Shown here: positions 11,666 to 23,176 of the stretch, one piece after another
Position numbering within the stretch: position 1 is the first letter of the stretch
Layout of the letters: every line of letters starts with the position of its first letter
From: Cryoendolithus antarcticus
Lineage: Eukaryota > Ascomycota > Dothideomycetes > Cladosporiales > Cladosporiaceae
Reading direction: 5' to 3'
NCBI GenBank assembly: GCA_002077065.1
Contig: NAJO01000020.1
Span: forward strand, 744,001-808,000
Length of the DNA stretch: 64,000 bases
Notes under the pieces: generated by a model
Seen by the model: only the letters and a program-made list of their open reading frames with translations
The model's database searches: none
Told to the model about the DNA's origin: nothing
Program-made: the position numbers and the translations under genes

Positions 11666-12550
11666 ATGTCCTTCACCTCATCCACCGTTCCCTACTCCAC
11701 CATCTCTACCCTAAACACCTTAACCCTCCATCTCCCCACGACCCCTCCCAAACCAGCACAAGGCATCTGGCTCATCTGCATCCACGGAGGTGCTTGGTGC
11801 GATCCCCTCATAACATCCACATGCTTCGATGCGACTCTCAAGCATCTCCTCTTCTCCTCTTCCGCTTCACAAATCTCCGGCATAGCATCCCTAAACTACC
11901 GTCTCTCCCCCTACCCATCCCACCCCACTGACCCCTCATCGCCATACGACCCAGCCCGGAACGCCAAGCACCCAGACCACATCACCGACATCTTAACAGC
12001 CATCTTGTTCCTCCAAGACAAGTACAAGTTCGGTGACCGCTACATCCTGATCGGTCACTCCTGCGGCGCCACCTTGGCGTTCCAAGTAGCGAAGAAACGA
12101 TACTGGGGCAAACGGTATGAATCGACCGAAGCCCTGGAGCTCAACGTCGAGCCACCCTTAGCCATCATCGGTGTCGAAGGAATCTACGACCTCTCCACTT
12201 TCGTCGAGGAATACGCTCACGAGCCCTTCTATCGAGGCTTTGTCGAGCACGCCTTCGGACGAGACGAAGCGGTGTGGAAGGAAGCGAGCGTAGTTGATGT
12301 CGATTGGGAGGACTCCTGGACGGAAGGGAGGGAAGCCGTGATCGTGCATTCGGACGCCGACAAGCTTGTCAGTCTGAAGCAGCCGGAGAGGATGTGGAAG
12401 GCGCTTGGGGACAAGGGGTGGAAGGACGATGAGGGTGCAGAGCGACGCAAGAGGTTCGTGAAGTTGAAGGGGCTGGATCATGATGAGGTGTGGGAGGATG
12501 GGAAGGCGCTGGCTGAGGTTACTGGGGAGGTGATTGGGAGGCTGACCTGA
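11666..12550 (+). CDS. BNA7: Kynurenine formamidase-like alpha/beta hydrolase
   Basis: Intronless 294-residue alpha/beta hydrolase matching fungal kynurenine formamidases, which hydrolyse N-formylkynurenine to kynurenine in tryptophan degradation and de novo NAD synthesis. Seen directly: the oxyanion motif HGGAW (about residue 40), the segment LNYRLSPYP (about 77-85), the spacer YDPARNAKHPDHI, and the nucleophile elbow GHSCGA (about 132-137) with Ser as nucleophile. A late His in LDHDEVW is the likely catalytic His, with Asp in HSDADKLV as the acid. Length agrees with the family. Other serine hydrolases of this fold cannot be fully excluded. Confidence 0.85.
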   Translation: MSFTSSTVPYSTISTLNTLTLHLPTTPPKPAQGIWLICIHGGAWCDPLITSTCFDATLKHLLFSSSASQISGIASLNYRLSPYPSHPTDPSSPYDPARNAKHPDHITDILTAILFLQDKYKFGDRYILIGHSCGATLAFQVAKKRYWGKRYESTEALELNVEPPLAIIGVEGIYDLSTFVEEYAHEPFYRGFVEHAFGRDEAVWKEASVVDVDWEDSWTEGREAVIVHSDADKLVSLKQPERMWKALGDKGWKDDEGAERRKRFVKLKGLDHDEVWEDGKALAEVTGEVIGRLT

Positions 12551-12981
12551 GCTATCCTGTGGGAGCGAGGCGTAAAGGCGTTGCTCTCAAACAACTTAAC
12601 CCTGAATTAAGAAACTCACCCACACCTTTGCCATTACCCGCTCCGGAGATACCCGCGTCTATGGTCAATTGGCTTCGATTGTTGCAAGCAATTTCAGTCC
12701 GCTCCAGTCCACTTTCGAGAGTTGAGCGCCTGCTCGTCGGAATCGGGCGCGCTGCTTCGTGATCTCACCCAGAGAGTTGCCGACGGGGACATGACTCACC
12801 ACTCCTTCATGCCGCGCAACTTTTGTCTGTCAAGGCACTTTCACTTGGTTCCTGACTCGGTACAAGCCCCTGACCCTTCCAATTTCGATGAAGTCGGCGG
12901 TGACTGGGACAATGCTGTATGCAACCCATGTTGATTACCATCTATCTACACACCCCCCAAACTTCATTGCAAAGCCCAGAC
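12551..12981. other. Intergenic between convergent genes
   Basis: 431 bp between the 3' ends of the hydrolase gene and a minus-strand membrane-protein gene. No gene or site recognised. Confidence 0.4.
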
Positions 12982-13850
12982 CTAGCTCCGACTCTTGAGT
13001 ATACTTTTCCTCTTCTCCTTCCCCTCCCGGTCCTTCTCCTTCTCCCTCTCCTTACTCTCCTTCTTCTTCTCCCTAGCACTCTCCCTATTCTCAAATGGAA
13101 ACCCACTCGTCCTCTTATCGGCGCCAGTGCTCTTGCTCCTCCGCCCTGGCTCCCCAGCAAAGAGCAGTACCCAAGTCCCAAAACAGAACAGCGCCAGATT
13201 CCCCACCAAGCCAGCTGAGAACGCAAAGCTGATCCCCGTAGACGTCGACGAGAAGAGTTGCGTGTAGAGATAGAAAGCAGCCAGCGCCTGGAACACAGCC
13301 GCTATCGTCGCGGTAGCCCTCCCGACATCCTTCGCTTTCCGTTCTTCAGCAACCTTGTCCGCTACCGTCGCACCGCCAGCTACATCTTCCGCGAACGTTA
13401 CCCGTGCGCCGCCCACCGGTATGACGCCCGTGAAGACCAGGTTCGAGGCTGCTAAAGCTAGCAAAGTGAGGCCGAGCGTGCGGCAGAGATAGGCTTCGAA
13501 GGCTGTCGCGCGGCGAGGGCCGTCTGTGGCGCAGAGGGAGACTATGAGGCGAGGAGTGAAGAGAAGGGGCAGCGATTGGAGGGTTGACCAGGCGGAGGTG
13601 AGGGTGGAGTAGAGAGTGAAGGGGTCTGAGGGGGAGGGGGACTAGAATGTGCTGTCAGCATAATGGCCGGAGAGGAAGGTGGATGGAGGCTCGTACGGAG
13701 GACATCGTGCACGTTCAAATCTTGTGGACTGGGAGGCAAGGTTTCAGGTGCTTTAGTCTGTACACATGCTTTGTGGGAGCTGTGAAGTGCGCATATCCGG
13801 AAAGCCGCAACCGCGGCGGTCAGCGTTTGAGGTGTGCAAACGGATGCCAC
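12982..13850 (-). CDS. Small multi-span membrane protein, conserved fungal hypothetical; start unresolved
   Basis: Two exons can be joined: 13850-13697 and 13625-12982, with a 71-nt intron (GTACGA..CTCAG) that links DLNVHDVL to HPFTLYSTL. The product has about four hydrophobic segments (VSLCAT.., LGLTLLALAASNLVF, ATIAAVFQALAAFYLY, ALFCFGTWVLLFAG). A conserved fungal signature TGADKRTSGFPF is followed by a Lys/Glu-rich tail. No in-frame ATG precedes the first conserved residues: the frame reads CAT GTG GCA, the nearby ATG at 13852 is out of frame, and the next in-frame ATG upstream is followed by TAG. Either an upstream mini-exon exists, a non-AUG start is used, or the start has been lost. Function unknown. 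Confidence 0.65.
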
Positions 13851-13968
13851 ATGGCTTTCTTGGGGAAGGAGCTACGTCATGATCTTCAGGCACAACAGCC
13901 TTCTCGCTGAGGCACTCATATCAAAACACTGGCATGAATGGAACGGTGAGGCCGTGAGGATATATACA

Positions 13969-16900
13969 TTACTTCGATTGCGACTCGGCTAGTTCCGGAA
14001 ACACAATCCTCAACACTGCATCTACAAGCGTCAAGATCAGGTGTGCACTGCGATAAAGGTTAGCGAGCTTCCCCAGCTACAGCTGTTTGTGACCGATTCA
14101 CTCACTTCAGTCGCCGATTGTTGACCGCAGCCGACAGCTTCCTAGCAGCAGCTTGCGCATTCTGCTTACCGACTACGCTACCAGCCATGTCCGGTACCAA
14201 CGCACCTAGTACCAAAGCAGCCTCCTTCCTCGTCCGCACCTTCTCAGCAGTAGTCCTCGGCGTGCTTGCGGTTCTCAGCTGCCCATTAGGCCACATGCTG
14301 CTCTTGAGTAGATCTACGTAGCTGACTAGACTCGCATCTTCGAATGCCGTCTTGACTCCATCGCGGACTTTGCGCTCGATGGTTCCGCCGAGCAGCTGAT
14401 GCAGGACAACTACGACTGTCCGACCGCGGAGCCAGGAAGTCCCTTTCGAGAGTTCGAACACCTCAAGGAAGAGGTCACAGATCGGCTTCACAAACGGCTC
14501 GAGCTCCTTGGCTTCGTAGGCATTGAGTTCAGCTTCTGCTTCTGCGGCCGTGGCAGGGTCGTGAGTCGCAGGATCGAGTGCATCGACCGAGGCGCCAGTC
14601 ATCTGCGCCGTCGCTGCTGAAACGAGGTTCTGGCCTGCTACAGAGAGCTGATCAAGCACAGGTATATTGCCAATGAATTCTTCCATGCCGTCTGAGACAG
14701 AATTATAGATGCGGCTGACGAAGTCACGAGTATCGGCTTGTGAGCCATTAGCACCATTGTTGGTGATAGCAGACTGGGATAGAAACGCGCGGAACTCTCG
14801 GCTGCGAGTGATTGCCGGGACGAGAAGTAGGGAGCGTAGGTAGCGTTCCAGTGTGACACGGCGTCTCTGGAGGAAGTCCTTCTGTAGCGTAAGCAGCGCT
14901 TGTCTGCGAGGGAAATCGAGATCTCGCACGGCCGGGAAGCGCGCACGAAGCCGTTTATGCAATTCGTGAAATTGGCTATAGCGTCGTGTGATGGCCCAAG
15001 TCGCCGCTGGTGTGTTCTCCCCGGCTTGTCGACGGACTTCAATCACATACAGAGCATACTCATGGCCATCATCCTCACGTCCAACCATGACAGACTTAAT
15101 CGTGACGGCTGCGCGGCCGTACAGGCTGTTGTCGCTTTCCTGCACAACGTATTGCTGCTTCTGCATCTCAGTGCGCTTAATCTCACGATCTAAACTTTGT
15201 TCAGACTTCCTCAAGATGCGCAGCTCAGCTCCGTTATTCGTGAGCTCTGCCTTAGCGGTCAAGGAGATGACGATGTTCTTCTGCGCATTCAGCCTTTCGA
15301 CCTCTTGGTTCAGAGCGTCGATTGCTTCGGTGAGACCCAAGTCGCCTGGTGCAGCCTCTTGCACCTGATCGTCGTCTTCCTTGTCTGGCGCATCGGAGTC
15401 CTCACGTTCATCTTCAGCGAACTTTTCCTTTTCTTCGGCAAAGAGGTCATCAATGAACACGCCGCGACTTGAAGGTGCACCGACCAGACCCAGCGAGGCG
15501 ATACTTGGCTTGCCTGCCCCAGACGCCTGAGTGGACAGTGGTGGTCGTACTGGCTGTGCCACTGGAGTATGCTCCGCAGTATCGAAAGACTGTCGACTGT
15601 GGTCGGAGAAGAGCGAATCTTTGTCGTGTCTGTCACCTACGATGTTATCGAGAGCAGCTTGCATAGCGCTGACTGCCGTTGCCTCGTCCTGAGCACGCTG
15701 TACAGCATCACCTTCAGACTCCTGGCTCATCAAGCTACTTGTCGACTGCATCATACGCTCATCATCGACGTCGTCGCCAAAGAGGGCGGATCGACTGCCA
15801 GCATCATCGAGAGACCTGCGGAGTCCAGAAGATGACGAGTCCGGCCTTGTGGCAGTGCGTAGATCAGTACTCGACAGTACTGCTCGGCGCAGTTCAGGCT
15901 CGCGATTGACAGCTAGCTGAGATCTGCGCATCTTGACGGGCGATCTATCTCGTTCGGCTGGGCTTGGAGGTCTAAGTGGCGACAAATTTGAGGCGGCTGG
16001 CGCAGTGATACTTGCGACAGCACCATCGATTGCTAGCCACCTGTAGTACAAGTCCGAACGCTTGAAGCTTTCGAAGTGATGGCCCTGCATGCGCTCGTAC
16101 ACCTGTGTCTGCGTTTGCAAGACAGCGTGCCTGGCGTTCATATACTGCTGCCCATCAGCCTTGAGCCCCTGCTTGAGGAAATCTCGCACTGCTCGGAGTG
16201 TAGTCTCTGGTACTTTCAAATCGGGACGCATCAGATAGCTTTCGTAGATCTGCGCGACATCGGTACGATCAGACTCGCTCGCAACCACACCAGGTCGATC
16301 GTCGTTGTCACTCTCGAGCGGATTGCGGAATCCATCAACCACGAGCCAGAATTGTACAAGATGCATCAGTTTGGAGCGATCGAGGTACTCCATGAAGTAG
16401 CTGAGGCCCGACGCGTCATACAACACATCTCGTAGAGGTGCGTTCTGCTTCCGAGACAGTGCATCACCACCGCCATTCATCGTAGGAAGCTGCAGCTTCG
16501 GATTAGCTGCGCTGTCAGTGGACAGCAGGCTCGTAATCCGTTCGTCGAGTAAGCGTTTGCCCGTTTCCAGCCTTCGCAGATATGAGGCGTCCTGAGTTTC
16601 TGAAGCATCATCGCGCCTGAGCTGACCTATGATCTGACTTCTGAAGCGTCGAGCGTCTGTTATTGTGCTGACGTGCCTGATGGCGCGAATGAAGCGCTCA
16701 AATTGTTTCTCGGTATCGTAGGGGCGTAGACGCGGGAACTGAGTAGTACGAGTCGCTTCCGGCGATGCCGGAGCGTGTTGGTCGAGCGCAGCACGAAGCT
16801 TGCGCACAGTCTTGCGATCTTGCAACATCGGTCCGCCAAAGTTAAGGATCAGCTGATTCCACGTGTCTGGATCTTCCATCATCACCAGCACCGGTGTGAG

Positions 16901-17770
16901 CACAGCACACGAGACGAGCTCCTGGACAAGCACGGTCACAGCAGGACTGCTCTTCATATTTGTGGGCAGCACGATCGGAAGCAGACTCTTGATGATCTGG
17001 CGCACGTGACTTTGCTGGCCGACGACTGTCTCAGCCTGGACACCAATCGCAGAGTGCAGACGGCCATTCTTGTACTTGGCTGCTACAGCCGCGTCTAGTT
17101 CGTCGCTATCTGTCACATTGTAGTCCAGGTCTTTCCCACGAACCGCGCGCTCCGCATCATAGAATTCCTTGAGATGAGTGGAGACCAGAGGCAAAGCCTT
17201 GCTGATTCCTAGCTCAACGAGGTCTACACCAGTCAATCGAGCAGCGATCGTGAGCAGGACAGAACGGATACATCGATCTATCTCGTTTTGAAATGTCGGC
17301 CTCGGACTGATATTGCGATACCAGCTTGTGACGAAGTCGCGCAGTGTCAAATCCAGGAGCCCGTCGACAGCTCTCGAGAAGCCGACAGCTTCTGGCAGTA
17401 TGATTGGCCGTCTATACTCTGTGCGCGACTTCAGGGCGGCTTTCTCTTCTTTCCATGTAGTTTCATCACCCCACCCGAGTCCGCCTTCGACCCGCCCCAC
17501 CGCCAGTCCACCAAGTCTTCTTGTACCTGTGCCATAACGAGTACCTTTGCTCGTCGATGCGATGATCAGCGACAGTCCGGCAAGGGTAGCAATCACTCCG
17601 GCCACGAATGCGTACGGTATCCAGCGTAGGCTGGGGATCCAGTCTGTCAAGAGAGCCCATGAGACGAAGGCGATGAATGCACCAGCGATGAGGTACTTGC
17701 GCTCATGGCCCATACTCCGCGCGGTGCTTGAACATCCAAGCAGCGCGCATTGTGGCAGTGTGTAGCGCAT
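13969..17770 (-). CDS. MDM1: Mdm1/SNX13-type sorting nexin (PXA-RGS-PX-nexin C)
   Basis: Large membrane-anchored sorting nexin. In yeast Mdm1 tethers the ER to the vacuole and affects lipid-droplet and sphingolipid metabolism. Order seen: one or two N-terminal membrane segments (FIAFVSWALL, FVAGVIATLAGLSLII), a PXA domain (about residues 125-300, DFVTSWYRNISPRP), an RGS-like domain (YFMEYLDRSKLMHLVQFWLVVDGF), an acidic linker, a PX domain (RRYSQFHELHKRLRARFP) and a nexin C domain. The minus-strand frame stops at 14102, but GTGAGT there opens a 58-nt intron (14048-14105). The last exon (14047-13969) restores the nexin tail NAHLILTLVDAVLRIVFPEL. Spliced length is about 1247 residues; the Met at 17713 (MGHERKYL) is the likelier start, giving about 1228. 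Confidence 0.93.
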
Positions 17771-18200
17771 ATGTCTTGATTGACCATAGCGTTGTACAGC
17801 AGGCCAACATTGACTGCCAAGACGTCACTCCATCGCGTCTCTTGGCGAGAGAGACGACGGAACCGGGAACTCTATCAGCCAACCTCACTCGCTGTTCATG
17901 GTGGACTAAGGTAACATTGATTCACGACTCATTTACGTGATCCCACACATCGACATACCGACGAGTGCGATGCGGTCGCCGTTGTGCAAGTGGTCAGTAT
18001 CACCGCCAACTATGAATGCGGCAAGCAACTTGCGATTGGGCGCCACCAGTGACCATGCAGCGCCCATCGCGCTCAGCCTCACGACATGGGACAGGCGAGT
18101 ACTTTCCTTTTCCCATATCAATTTCACGAGTGTCGCAGCCTCTTTCTCTATTCCCGTTCTTGCCACGAAGACTTTGTCGAGGCACGCGTGAATCGGCGAT
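17771..18200. other. Intergenic, divergent promoters
   Basis: 430 bp between MDM1 (minus) and the membrane-protein gene (plus). No supported gene or motif. Confidence 0.4.
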
Positions 18201-20253
18201 ATGACCTTCACCGTTGTGAACGGCACCAATAGCACCAGCACTCGAGTATGGGTGCCCAACCCCACTACCAGAGGCAGTTGGGCCATTTACCAAGACTGCA
18301 TATTCACTATTATGCTATGCATCTGGCAGGCCATTCATCTCGACATACCGCCACCAGGCGAAGCACCCTGGAGGCAGACCGCACGAAAGGCAGGCTGGGC
18401 TTTGTTGGCTCTTCTCGCTCCCGAGATAGTGGCCGCGAATGCATGGGATGTTGATCTGGTAGTCCCCAATGCCCCTCCGAGCAGGTGCAAGTCTTCCATG
18501 CCTCTGCAAGTCTGCTCAAGGTAACGAATCACGCGCGCACCGCTCTTGAGCCTTGAATGCGACGCTGTTGCTGCTTCGGAACCCCCATTGTGCCTCTCGT
18601 GGGCACAGCTCTAGATTAGAACACTATCGCAGCTGCACATATAGTGCCGCATTTGACGTCCCGCGATTCTGGAGGAGCGGAAGTATGTGGGAATTGTCCG
18701 AGAAGAAAGTCTTTCGACGTCGCTGATAAAGTTGCACTGATCTTAGGCTCCAATATCGTGACGCCAAGAGGATCATGGTCGCCGTAAACAAAGCCAAAGG
18801 CCACGCGGAATCCATCATCCCTTTTCTGACCATGTGGTTGAAGCATGCCTGTATCGTCGCTTGGTGGCTGCTTGCTCCAATACGATTGCTGGATTATGCA
18901 AGGGTCCGCCTTCTTCACCACAATGAGCACACCGAGTGGCAACATGAGCGCTTCAGGATGAAGCTTGAGCGCCAGAGCATCGCTCGCAGGCCCTGGACGA
19001 TGGCTGTGGCGTACCTTGCAACCAGTGGCGGCTTGACGGCAAACGAGCTACTAGTGCCTAGTGTTGTGTCCGTGGACCTTCTGCACAGACTTTTCGAAGA
19101 GTCGCCCGATAGTATCCCGGACCTCGATCACGCCCAGATCGTGGAACAGAGCAAAGCCAACGGACTCGCAAAACTCCTGACTTGTGTTCAGGCTCTCTGG
19201 TTCTGTGTGCAGTGTCTAACGCGTGTCACGGAAGGTCTCGCAATCTCGTTGCTAGAGATCAATACCTTCGCGCACTGACTGAGCGCAATTGTCGTTTATT
19301 GCCTATGGTGGGAGAGGCCCTACGACGTGGGCTCGTATGTTGACGTTGGTAGGCTTACTTACGTCGACGACATTGTAGCAGACTTACGGACGGCCTGCAA
19401 AGCATGGGCCGATACGACGGCCTTATCGTATGTTCCAGGAGGCAAGTTCGTTCTGACTTCAAAGCAGTCTTTCAAGACAGGTGGTCATTCGTATACCCTT
19501 TACGAAGTACCCTTGGCTCCTCAATCCGACACCGAAAGCGTGCATTCGAATAGTACTGTGGCTTCTCAATCCGATACCGAAAGCGCGCATTCGAATAGTA
19601 CTGTCACTGACAGCTGGGGGAGTGCACCCTTGTCTAGAAAAATGCACATCTACACGGATCTGAGCATGGTTGTGGCGTGTTCATCCCGCACTCCAGGTCT
19701 TCCATTCCGTGTGCCGGAAGACATTGTGACTGATGACTTGAGAACCTGCGTCTCAAGAGTCACAAATATAACGGACGACGTTGCTGACAAGGTCCCGAAC
19801 CTAGTCATAAACATGACGATGCTTGAATGGGGTCACCTTGACTACCTGTCGCTGCTGATATTGACCCTGGCATTGGCGCTTTATGGAGCCGTGCATCTAC
19901 TTGCGTGGCAATATAACTTCTCGACCAAGGCAGAGGCAGTGCTGTGGAAGAGTGCCGGAGGCTGCACGGCCACATTCGGTCTCGTCTTTGGACTTACGAG
20001 CGTGTTCTTTAAGATCCTAAGCCATTTGATATATTCGCACGATACGGTACCTTCCCAGTATAGCCCTGACCCCTGGAATCTCGGGATATATCGTATACAA
20101 GACAGCTTGAAAGCTAGTCTTATCGTACTGCTCGTCGTGGACATCATCGCACGCGCCTTCCTCGTTCTGGAGAGCTTTGTCGCTCTCAGTAACTCGCCGC
20201 CCTCGGTTTACGAAGTCCCAGCTTTTGCAGCATACTTTCCCCACTTTGGCTAG
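18201..20253 (+). CDS. Fungal multi-span membrane protein, interrupted by an in-frame TGA
   Basis: Belongs to a family of large fungal membrane proteins without known function. Exon 1 (18201-18518) has the family opening GSWAIYQDCIFTIMLCIWQAIHLDIP and APEIVAANAW. A likely intron 18519-18747 (GTAACG..CTTAG) joins in phase to LQYRDAKRIMVAVNKA. The chain continues with GGLTANELL, KANGLAKLLTCVQALWFCVQC, LLEINTFAH, then TGA at 19276-19278, then in the same frame LSAIVVYCLWWERPYDV. It ends with the typical FLVLESFVALSN..PSVYEVPAFAAYFPHFG. The sequence on both sides of the TGA fits the family, so the stop splits one gene. It may be a nonsense mutation, a sequence error, or a leaky stop. An internal 15-residue duplication lies at 19521-19610. 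Confidence 0.7.
18594..18655 (+). repeat. Dispersed repeat, copy 1 (inside a long intron)
   Basis: Lies within the 229-nt intron of the membrane-protein gene. It shares with the copies at 33251, 46865 and 60775 the elements TCTCgTG and, exactly 29 bp after the start, a CTATcGCAG core followed by tGCaCATaTAGT. Against the 60.8 kb copy, about 24 of the first 39 ungapped positions match, including ACTATCGCAG. Identity was counted by eye. Confidence 0.45.
19521..19610 (+). repeat. 45-bp tandem duplication inside a coding region
   Basis: Two adjacent 45-bp units (19521-19565 and 19566-19610) differ at only a few bases and encode two copies of a 15-residue Ser/Thr-rich unit (SQSDTES[VA]HSNSTV). 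The unit keeps the frame of the membrane-protein gene. Confidence 0.9.
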
Positions 20254-21519
20254 CAGCAGTCTTCAGACGCAAGTCCGTAATCTACTGGGACTGTCTCACT
20301 ACAGTTGCTGCTTCCGATCACAGCACCGAGGTCTTTGTTGCCAGAGCATTGCGAGAACGGCCGAAGGACACTCCTTCCGTCTGCCGCTCCCATGGCCAGC
20401 ACATCAACACTGCATGCGCGGCGATTGTTGATTCACTAATACCGACCAGCGAAAGAAGCCGCTCATCATGCATTCGCGCCGACCGTGCATAGCCTTTGCG
20501 CGCCCGGCAAAGATCGTGGTCGAATTATGAACGCAGCCTCGCCTCCAGCGCGTAAGAAGTCATACCTCTGCGCACTTTCTCGGCATCTCCGAACACATGA
20601 ACCGCTCCTGAGCTCCTGCCAGTGGATTTGCGATGGTAGAGCAGTGGCGAAACGTCGAATCAGAGAGCCGCGATGTTTCACCGTGCCATCGTCGGACCAC
20701 GGTCTCTCCTGGAGGCATCGCTTCACTGTGTCGCCCTTGCAGCTGGACATATATGAGCATTTCCGACCGTTGGGAACCCAATAACGCAGGTAAGATCACG
20801 AAAGAGCAGGCACCAGCTAGTAGGCTAGCTGTCAATTGCTATTGTCCAAGGTAGCCTTTGAGGCGTTTCCCTGTGCAAGCGCAAGGTATTGAGCAAGCTC
20901 TGATGTTCTCAGCTTGATACGGCTCGTCAATGTCGTGCTGTCCTCTTCCTGTTGAGACTGGGGCGTGAGCCATATTGCCGTTGCTGGGAGAGCAAAGCCG
21001 AGGATGAGGCGGCTGCGGCAGAAGATATTCATTGCGAGTCCAAAAGCGCAGAGGGTTCCGCCTGTCCTTTTGGTTGTCTGTGCTATGCCGTGCAATTGGG
21101 TCCTTTGGGAAGTGTACGACTGGATGTTATGGCCTCGCTTTGCCTCCAGGCAGGAGCGATGTCACACATTGTCATCCTCGGATTCAACCCGGAAGCTTGC
21201 CGCGGCCCCAAAGCTTGGCTTCCGGCTAATTGCTTAGCAAGTGGACCATTCAATGCACCACTTTACCCATCGTCGACATCACATTAATCAACATTCGACC
21301 ATGCAGATGAGGTGAGGGGAAGATGGAGCCTGAAGACCAGCAAGTCTGTGCAGGCAGGGATCTGCCATTCGACAGCGGGACACCGTCACCGGGAACGGCA
21401 CTCCACCAGATGAAGAGACTACATAATGCTCCGGTGCCTCTCACCGAGAGCTCTGTGCAGCCTGCACACCACTGACTCCTTCGCTGTATCCTCCGCCGAG
21501 TCAGGGCAAATTCTTGAAG
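20254..21519. other. Intergenic, 1.27 kb, GH30 promoter side
   Basis: Spacer upstream of the GH30 gene. Several short open frames on both strands overlap one another and show no domain. It carries a degenerate copy of the dispersed repeat (20704-20762). Nothing else is supported. Confidence 0.4.
20704..20762 (+). repeat. Dispersed repeat, copy 2 (intergenic, degenerate)
   Basis: Matches the 33.25 kb copy at about 34 of 59 ungapped positions, including GTCTCTCCTG and TTGCA. The 3' part CCTTGCAGCTGGACATATAT resembles both copy 1 (GCAGCTGCACATATA) and the 46.9 kb copy (CCTTGTTGGACCATAT). Confidence 0.35.
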
Positions 21520-23176
21520 ATGTTGACGCCGTTGCTGCTCCTCAGCGTCGCTGGCGCCGTAGAATCTCAGTACTGGGTTTACGACCCTGTGGGCATCAAC
21601 ACTCATGTCTCGATCAACGTCAATGCCCACAACAGGCATCAAACTATGCAAGGTAGCGGATGCTCCGGAGCCTTTGGAATCGCTTGCGATCAGTTCGGAG
21701 CCCAAGGACTGTCTCCAGCGAACCAGCAGGAAGTCACTAAGATCCTTTACGATGAGAACATTGGTGCTCTCTCCATCGTTCGCAATTTGATCCTGTCTAC
21801 AACCCCAGGAACGATTCTGCCCGTTTGCCCAGCAACGCCAGCTGGTCCCTTCAACTACACGTGGGACGGCAATCAGGCATGCCAAGTTAACCTCACCAAG
21901 ACCGCGATGAAGTACAACCCGGATGTCTACGTCTACGCCGATGCCTGGTCCGCTCCCGGTTGCTTCAAGACGAACGGCGTTGAGAAGAACGGTGGACTGA
22001 TCTGCGGTGTGAGAGGTAGCAACTGCACACACGACTGGCGCCAGGCTTATGCAGACTACCTTGTACAGGTCGTCAAATTCTACAAGGAGAGAGAGGGCAT
22101 CACCGTCAATCTGCTCGGTGCTTACAACGAGCCTGATTTTAACCCCGGATACTACTCATCCATGTTGTCCGACGGTTTCCAGGCGAAAGACTTCCTTGAG
22201 AAGCTCTATCCTACGATCAAGAAAGCATACCCTCGAACCGAGGTTGCTTGCTGCGATGCCACGGGTGCACGCCAGGAGCGTGATATCCTGTACGAGCTTG
22301 AGCAGGCTGGTGGCTCTGATCTCTTCGACGTTGCAGTGAGTCCACTCCAGCACTTACTTCACTCATTCAGCTACCGAGGCGCTGGTGCTCCTATTTGCGG
22401 CATCACATCAGTATCTCTGATCGAGCTATGAAGGAGAGCAACAGAGCGTTGCGAGACATCAGTAGAAGTTTTCCACACGGCTTCCTCGGCATGCAGCATT
22501 TGTATGACACAGCATCTACTAACATGACTCCTCACAGACATGGCACAACTACCAGTCTGAGCCGAAACGGCAGTTCAACACCGATAAGCCCAATTTCCAG
22601 ACCGAATGGGCGGACGGTTCCGGTGCCTGGAACGCCAACTGGGATGTCACCGGCCAGCTAGCGGAGGGCTTCCAATGGGCGATCTACTTGCACAACGCCT
22701 TCGTGAACGCTGGTACTTCGGCCTACGTACATTGGTGGTAATTTCATGCGCTTCGGACTGCTAGTATTGCGATGCTGACTTGTACTAGGTGCGCGCAAAA
22801 CACCACAGGCGATAATGCCTTGATCCGCTTGTCCTATGACTCGTACTACGTCTCGGCACGCCTCTGGGCCTTTGCATCCTACTTCCGCTTTGCTCGACCT
22901 GGAGCTGTACGGATCGATGCTACTAGCAGTGCAGAGAACGTCTACAGCTCAGCATATGTCAACAAGAACGGAACGGTATCTATTCCGGTGATCAACGCAG
23001 CACACTACGCTCAGAACTTGAGCATCAGTCTGAATGGGGTGCGAGCACGCTCAGCCAGTGCTTACTTGACGGACAACAATCACAATGTCTCGCTTGTTGG
23101 GAAGTACGCGATTCACGGCAATCGGCTGTACGCCAATATTGAGCCGAGGTCGATGAAGACGTTCTATTTGGAGTAG
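21520..23176 (+). CDS. Secreted glycoside hydrolase family 30 enzyme (endo-beta-1,6-galactanase/xylanase-like)
   Basis: Secreted polysaccharide hydrolase. ATG at 21520 gives a signal peptide (MLTPLLLLSVAGAVES). The (beta/alpha)8 domain opens with MQGSGCSGAFG. The proton donor is the Glu of NEPD (GAYNEPDFNPGY) and the nucleophile is probably the Glu of QTEWADGSG; both are present. A C-terminal beta domain follows (INAAHYAQNLSISLNG). Three exons: 21520-22335, 22538-22737 and 22789-23176. Intron 1 is 202 nt with a good branch site (CTACTAAC) and CTCACAG; intron 2 is 51 nt. The product is about 467 residues. Substrate subfamily (galactan versus xylan) cannot be fixed from sequence alone. It converges on the Pol X gene with a 117-bp gap. 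Confidence 0.87.
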
